Shown in pieces: positions 59,138 through 64,000 of a stretch of DNA of 64,000 bases (position 1 is the stretch's first letter; every line of letters begins with the position of its first letter). The position numbers were made by a program, and so were the translations under genes. The notes under the pieces are model-generated. The model was given only the letters and a program-made list of their open reading frames with translations, was not told the DNA's origin and searched no databases. Origin of the DNA: Coprococcus sp. (GTDB taxonomy: Bacteria; Bacillota; Clostridia; Lachnospirales; Lachnospiraceae); contig JAAWDY010000043.1 of the NCBI GenBank assembly GCA_022793995.1, positions 29,375 through 93,374 of the forward strand. Direction: 5' to 3'.

Positions 59138-60489
59138 TGCTACAGACAATCCGTAAGGCATTTCAAATCGATGATATACGGAGAAAGATCTTGTACACCC
59201 TCATGATGCTGGTTGTAATCAGGCTTGGGTCGCAGCTCCCGACACCGGGAGTTAATCCAAGCTATATCAGGAATTTTTTCGCAAGCCAGTCAGGGGATAT
59301 GTTTAATTTCTTTAACGCGTTTACCGGCGGTTCCTTTGAACAGATGTCGGTATTTGCGCTGAGCATCACTCCTTATATTACATCTTCCATCATCATGCAG
59401 CTCCTTACGATTGCGATTCCGAAATTGGAAGAGATGCAAAAAGAGGGAGAGGACGGAAGAAAGAAGATCGCTACGATCACGCGTTATGTAACAGTCGGTC
59501 TTGCGCTGATTGAATCCACGGCTATGGCCGTAAGTTTTGGACGCCAGGGACTTCTGGTGGAGTACAATTTTGTAAACGGGGCAGTCGTAGTTTTGACGTT
59601 AACGGCAGGTTCTGCATTTTTGATGTGGATCGGCGAGCGGATTACGGAAAAAGGGGTGGGGAATGGAATTTCCATCGTCCTCCTTATCAATATCTTGTCC
59701 CGTATCCCAAACGACCTCACAGCTTTGTACGAACAGTTTGTGAAGGGAAAAGGTCTTGCCCGCGGCGGACTTGCGGCGATCATTATCCTGGCGATCATCC
59801 TGGCTTTGGTCATTTTTACAGTAATACTTCAGGACGGGGAGAGAAAGATTCCGGTTCAGTATTCCCAGAAAGTACAGGGACGGCGGCTGGTTGGCGGACA
59901 GTCCAGCAATATTCCACTTAAGGTCAATACAGCGGGAGTCATTCCTGTTATCTTCGCATCCTCGATTATGCAGTTCCCAATCGTGATCGCGAGTTTCCTT
60001 GGGAAAGGAAATGGCACAGGCCTTGGAAGCGAAATCCTGCGGGGCTTAAATTCTGGTAACTGGTGTAATCCGTCTCACCTTAAGTATTCCTGGGGATTGA
60101 TTGTGTATATTTTGCTGACCGTATTTTTCGCATATTTCTATACGAATATTACGTTTAACCCCATGGATGTTGCGAACAATATGAAAAAACGGGGCGGCTT
60201 TATTCCGGGAATTCGTCCAGGTAAACCTACTGTGGATTACCTGAATGAGATACTTCATTATATAATCTTTATAGGAGCCTGCGGTCTTGTAATCGTCCAG
60301 GTGGTTCCGTTTGCATTTAATGGAATCTTCGGCGCCCAGGTATCATTTGGAGGCACATCGTTGATTATTATTATTGGAGTCGTACTGGAAACAGTAAAAC
60401 AGATTGAATCGCAGATGCTCGTACGCAATTATACAGGATTTTTAAACAGCAAGGGCGGTTCTAATAAGAACAGCTTCCTTGGGTTTTAA
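59137..60489 (+). CDS. secY: Protein translocase subunit SecY
   Basis: [40 protein letters not shown]; ten TM. Confidence 0.97.
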   Translation: MLQTIRKAFQIDDIRRKILYTLMMLVVIRLGSQLPTPGVNPSYIRNFFASQSGDMFNFFNAFTGGSFEQMSVFALSITPYITSSIIMQLLTIAIPKLEEMQKEGEDGRKKIATITRYVTVGLALIESTAMAVSFGRQGLLVEYNFVNGAVVVLTLTAGSAFLMWIGERITEKGVGNGISIVLLINILSRIPNDLTALYEQFVKGKGLARGGLAAIIILAIILALVIFTVILQDGERKIPVQYSQKVQGRRLVGGQSSNIPLKVNTAGVIPVIFASSIMQFPIVIASFLGKGNGTGLGSEILRGLNSGNWCNPSHLKYSWGLIVYILLTVFFAYFYTNITFNPMDVANNMKKRGGFIPGIRPGKPTVDYLNEILHYIIFIGACGLVIVQVVPFAFNGIFGAQVSFGGTSLIIIIGVVLETVKQIESQMLVRNYTGFLNSKGGSNKNSFLGF

Positions 60490-60592
60490 TTCAGACATCA
60501 CAGCTCGGTTCCGCCGGATAAGGCGCGACCGGGCTGTTGTGGCAGAATCAAATCGCCTGCAGGCTCACCTGTTCGGCGATGAATTTCACAGG

Positions 60593-60713
60593 GTAACCCC
60601 GATATGTGGGATACCGTAATTCAGATCGCCTAATTGGCAATGAAATTTATAAGGTAACCCCGTCGAGCGGGGTACCGTAACTCAATTGCCTATTCGGCAA
60701 TGAAGTTCACAAT
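60593..60713 (+). repeat. Two copies of a 60-61-bp imperfect tandem repeat (plus a leading partial copy) in the secY-adk spacer
   Basis: GTAACCCCG...ACCGTAAYTCARWTYGCCTAWTYGGCAATGAARTTYAYAA units starting 60593 and 60654; third GTAA at 60714. Confidence 0.8.
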
Positions 60714-60731
60714 GTAAGGAGGAAAGTGGGC

Positions 60732-61376
60732 ATGAAAATCATTATGTTAGGTGCACCGGGAGCCGGAAAAGGGACGCAGGCAAAAAAAATAGCCGCTAAG
60801 TATAGCATCCCCCATATTTCCACGGGAGATATTTTCCGGGCAAATATCAAAAACGGGACGGAGCTTGGAAAGAAGGCAAAGACATACATGGATCAGGGAC
60901 TTCTTGTACCGGACGAACTGGTGGTGGATCTGGTGGTGGATCGTGTGAATCAGGAGGACTGTGCAAAGGGATATGTCCTGGACGGTTTTCCGCGGACGAT
61001 CCCGCAGGCGGAAGCGCTTGATGCAGCGCTTGCGAAGCAGGGACAGAAAATGGACTATGCTGTTGACGTTGACGTGCCGGACGAGAACATTATTCGTCGT
61101 ATGGGGGGACGCCGTGCATGCGTGGGATGCGGGGCTACATATCATCTTGTCTACGCTGCTCCCAAACAGGATGGGATCTGTGATACCTGCGGGGGAGAAT
61201 TGATTCTGAGAGACGATGATAAGCCGGAGACAGTGGAAAAGCGTCTGGGTGTTTACCATGAGCAGACACAGCCGTTGATCGATTATTATACGAACGCCGG
61301 AATTTTAAAAACAGTGGACGGAACAGTGGATATGGAAGATGTATTTGGCGCCATTGTTTCTATATTAGGAGAATAA
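60732..61376 (+). CDS. adk: Adenylate kinase (zinc-containing LID)
   Basis: [33 protein letters not shown]...CDTCGGEL. Confidence 0.97.
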   Translation: MKIIMLGAPGAGKGTQAKKIAAKYSIPHISTGDIFRANIKNGTELGKKAKTYMDQGLLVPDELVVDLVVDRVNQEDCAKGYVLDGFPRTIPQAEALDAALAKQGQKMDYAVDVDVPDENIIRRMGGRRACVGCGATYHLVYAAPKQDGICDTCGGELILRDDDKPETVEKRLGVYHEQTQPLIDYYTNAGILKTVDGTVDMEDVFGAIVSILGE

Positions 61377-61379
61377 CAG

Positions 61380-62138
61380 ATGCCGATTACGATTAAATCA
61401 GAAAGAGAAATAGCGCTGATGACTGAGGCGGGCAGGATTCTGGAAATCGTACATACGGAACTGGAAAGGGCATTAAAGCCGGGAATGACGACGCTGGATA
61501 TTGACAGGTTAGGGGAGGAAGTGATCCGCAGTTTCGGCTGCGAACCTTCTTTCCTGAATTACAATGGGTATCCGGCATCTATCTGTGTTTCTGTAAATGA
61601 TGAGGTCGTCCATGGGATTCCTTCAAAGCAAAGAGTCGTCCGTGAGGGGGATATCGTAAGCCTTGACGCCGGGGTGATTTATAAGGGCTACCATTCAGAC
61701 GCGGCCAGGACGCACGCAGTCGGAGAGATCGGGCCTGAAGTGAAGAAGCTCGTTGAGGTGACAAGGCAGAGCTTTTTTGAAGGAATAAAGTTTGCAAAAG
61801 AAGGCAATCATCTATTTGATATATCGAATGCGATCGGACGCTATGTGCGGCAGTTCGGTTATGGCGTAGTGCGGGAGCTGTGCGGACATGGTATCGGGAC
61901 ACACCTGCACGAAGAACCAGAGATCCCGAACTTTTCTGTGCTCCGCAGAGGGCCGAAGCTCAAAGCAGGGATGACTTTGGCGATTGAGCCGATGATCAAC
62001 CTGGGAACAGCGCGGGTCAGATGGCTTGAGGATGATTGGACCGTTGTCACAGCGGATGGGAAGCCTTCAGCACATTATGAAAATACAGTGCTGATTACAA
62101 AAGGCGAGCCCAGGCTTTTGACGCTTACCGGGAAGTAG
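61380..62138 (+). CDS. map: Methionine aminopeptidase (type I)
   Basis: ITIKSEREIALMTEAGRI, SLDAGVIYKGYHSDAARTHAVG, GHGIGTHLHEEPEIPN. Confidence 0.97.
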   Translation: MPITIKSEREIALMTEAGRILEIVHTELERALKPGMTTLDIDRLGEEVIRSFGCEPSFLNYNGYPASICVSVNDEVVHGIPSKQRVVREGDIVSLDAGVIYKGYHSDAARTHAVGEIGPEVKKLVEVTRQSFFEGIKFAKEGNHLFDISNAIGRYVRQFGYGVVRELCGHGIGTHLHEEPEIPNFSVLRRGPKLKAGMTLAIEPMINLGTARVRWLEDDWTVVTADGKPSAHYENTVLITKGEPRLLTLTGK

Positions 62139-62146
62139 GGGAAAAG

Positions 62147-62413
62147 ATGGACAGATGGGAAACAGGAATGCTTGCGCGGTCCCTTGCAGGACATGACAAA
62201 GACAAGATTTATGTCATATACGGTCTGGAAGAAGCATATGTATATTTAGTGGACGGGGAAAATAGAACCGTAGAAAAGCCGAAAAAGAAAAAGAAAAAAC
62301 ATGTGCAGCTTATCAGAAAAAAATATGATACCGTGCAGGCGGACGATATAAAAATCAAGCGGATACTGAAAGAGTACAGGACTCAGGAAAGAGGAATGAA
62401 GGAGGAATCATAA
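62147..62413 (+). CDS. KOW-domain RNA-binding protein (L14e-like) typical of clostridial map-infA intervals
   Basis: [49 protein letters not shown]. Confidence 0.85.
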   Translation: MDRWETGMLARSLAGHDKDKIYVIYGLEEAYVYLVDGENRTVEKPKKKKKKHVQLIRKKYDTVQADDIKIKRILKEYRTQERGMKEES

Positions 62414-62414
62414 T

Positions 62415-62633
62415 ATGTCGAAAGCAGATGTTATTGAAATTGAAGGGACTGTCGTAGAAAAACTTCCGAACGCTATGTTCCAGGTGGAACTGGAGAACGG
62501 ACATCAGGTCCTGGCACATATCAGCGGAAAGCTGCGGATGAATTTTATTAAGATTTTGCCCGGTGATAAAGTAACATTGGAGTTGTCCCCATATGACCTG
62601 TCAAAGGGGAGAATTATCTGGAGAGATAAATAA
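62415..62633 (+). CDS. infA: Translation initiation factor IF-1
   Basis: [49 protein letters not shown]. Confidence 0.98.
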   Translation: MSKADVIEIEGTVVEKLPNAMFQVELENGHQVLAHISGKLRMNFIKILPGDKVTLELSPYDLSKGRIIWRDK

Positions 62634-62746
62634 TTTGCTATTGACTTTATAATTTCTGTGGTGTTATAATATTATGCGTACTGCCGTCAGATATTTTAGG
62701 CAGACGGATAATGGAAAACAGGCAAGGGAGGAAAGGAGGATTTGAC

Positions 62747-62860
62747 GTGAAGGTTAGATCATCAGTAAAACCAATATGCGAGAAATGTAAAGTTATCAAG
62801 AGAAAAGGACGTGTCAGAATTATCTGCGAGAATCCGAAACATAAACAAAGACAAGGGTAG
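62747..62860 (+). CDS. rpmJ: 50S ribosomal protein L36
   Basis: [40 protein letters not shown] start, not in the ORF track. Confidence 0.97.
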   Translation: MKVRSSVKPICEKCKVIKRKGRVRIICENPKHKQRQG

Positions 62861-63039
62861 GCATTGAACACTTAGTGAATGCAAGCCGCAGGCGCGGCAT
62901 GAACTTAGTGTGAAAGCCCATCTGGAAACTTAGCGAGGTGTTTCCGAGCTTAGTTGAGGGATGTTACCTTTTATTATGTTTATCAATTAATCAGGCGGCT
63001 GATAGCGGGATGTGCAAAGGGTGTGCGAAGGCGCGGACT

Positions 63040-63286
63040 GCTATTTCAAATATACAGGGAAGCACCCCACTTGTGAAGAGCAGAAGTGGTGATTTCAAGT
63101 ATATTGCTTAGAATACCGGCTGTCATTGGCCGTTTAGACGGTTGCCGGTAAAGGGCGCGGATACCGACGTGCCTGGGCTGGGATATCGAAGATGAGCTTC
63201 GGTAGGGTACAGACTCTCAAGTGCCCGCAGCCTCATTGTAAGACAAAATCAGGAATCAAGATCAAAGAAAATGGAGGAAATCACAA
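63040..63286 (+). promoter_or_regulatory. Structured leader upstream of rpsM (candidate autoregulatory RNA)
   Basis: CCACTT/AAGTGG, TACCGGC...GCCGGTA enclosing CCGT/ACGG, CGAAG/CTTCG enclosed by GGCTG/CAGCC. Confidence 0.5.
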
Positions 63287-63655
63287 ATGGCTCGTATTGC
63301 AGGTGTAGACTTACCAAGAGACAAACGTGTGGAGATTGGATTAACTTATATCTACGGGATCGGCAGAGCAAGTTCCGACCGTATCCTGAAAGAAGCAGGA
63401 GTGAATCCGGACACACGCTGCAGAGATCTGACGGACGACGAGGTCAAGAAGATCAGCGCGGTTATCGACGAGACTCAGACAGTGGAAGGTGATCTTAGAA
63501 GAGAGATCGCCCTAAATATCAAGAGGCTTCAGGAGATCGGATGCTATAGAGGGATCCGGCACAGAAAAGGTCTTCCGGTCCGTGGACAGAAGACGAAGAC
63601 GAATGCAAGGACAAGAAAAGGTCCGAAGAGAACTGTTGCGAATAAGAAGAAATAG
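63287..63655 (+). CDS. rpsM: 30S ribosomal protein S13
   Basis: [30 protein letters not shown]. Confidence 0.98.
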   Translation: MARIAGVDLPRDKRVEIGLTYIYGIGRASSDRILKEAGVNPDTRCRDLTDDEVKKISAVIDETQTVEGDLRREIALNIKRLQEIGCYRGIRHRKGLPVRGQKTKTNARTRKGPKRTVANKKK

Positions 63656-63730
63656 TGCGGCTCATAAAGCAGCAAAATGAAACCGAATAACAAGGCAACT
63701 ATAATGAGGAAAGTGTAGGTTAGTTTTATT

Positions 63731-64000
63731 ATGGCTAAAAAAGTTACAAAAAAAGTGACAAAAAAACGTGTCAAGAAAAACGTTGAACGCGGACAGGCAC
63801 ATATCCAGTCATCTTTCAATAACACGATCGTTACTTTGACGGATGCACAGGGTAATGCGTTATCATGGGCAAGTGCCGGTGGTCTGGGATTTAGAGGTTC
63901 AAGGAAATCTACCCCATATGCAGCGCAGATGGCTGCGGAGACAGCAGCAAAGGCAGCTTTGGTACATGGTCTTAAATCAGTGGATGTATTCGTAAAAGGA
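63731..64000 (+). CDS. rpsK: 30S ribosomal protein S11 (3' partial, runs off window)
   Basis: [70 protein letters not shown]. Confidence 0.97.
   Translation, partial: MAKKVTKKVTKKRVKKNVERGQAHIQSSFNNTIVTLTDAQGNALSWASAGGLGFRGSRKSTPYAAQMAAETAAKAALVHGLKSVDVFVKG

Noticed and set aside
60593-60713. Possible CRISPR-like array between secY and adk
   Set aside because: Only two to three imperfect contiguous copies with no unique spacers and no cas genes

Overview
This 64-kb window looks like a chromosomal segment from a Lachnospiraceae-type Firmicute (taxonomy inferred from gene content and order). Core blocks, in order: hisH (5' partial)-hisF, ung, an ArsR regulator, a TPR lipoprotein, hflX, addB-addA; a solute-binding lipoprotein plus MCP pair; a PadR/DUF1700/DUF4097/PspC operon behind a near-perfect promoter with an overlapping palindrome; a WecG-like protein; a PucR/CdaR-type regulator; ftsE-ftsX-M23 peptidase-S41 protease; pyrC-pyrF-pyrK-pyrD; a T-box(Trp)-trpDCFBA operon; and the S10/spc/alpha ribosomal cluster (rpsJ to partial rpsK, including secY, adk, map, infA). 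Accessory islands sit between these blocks. (i) 27.1-31.7 kb: a HipA-like N-lobe fragment, a DUF3037-like gene, and a 1124-aa fusion of an Endonuclease Q-like PHP nuclease with a UvrD-type helicase. The fusion is my best candidate for an under-described system. (ii) 31.8-34.3 kb: a remnant of a surface protein, a Uma2-type nuclease and a dead Xre regulator. (iii) 41.4-48.5 kb: a fully decayed Amadori-sugar (frl-like) and hydantoinase operon in which every gene carries a lesion. The ribosomal cluster has unusually long spacers with hairpins and a dispersed repeat family. I saw no tRNA or rRNA genes, CRISPR arrays, or intact transposons or prophage. All family calls come from reading motifs by eye; no searches were run.
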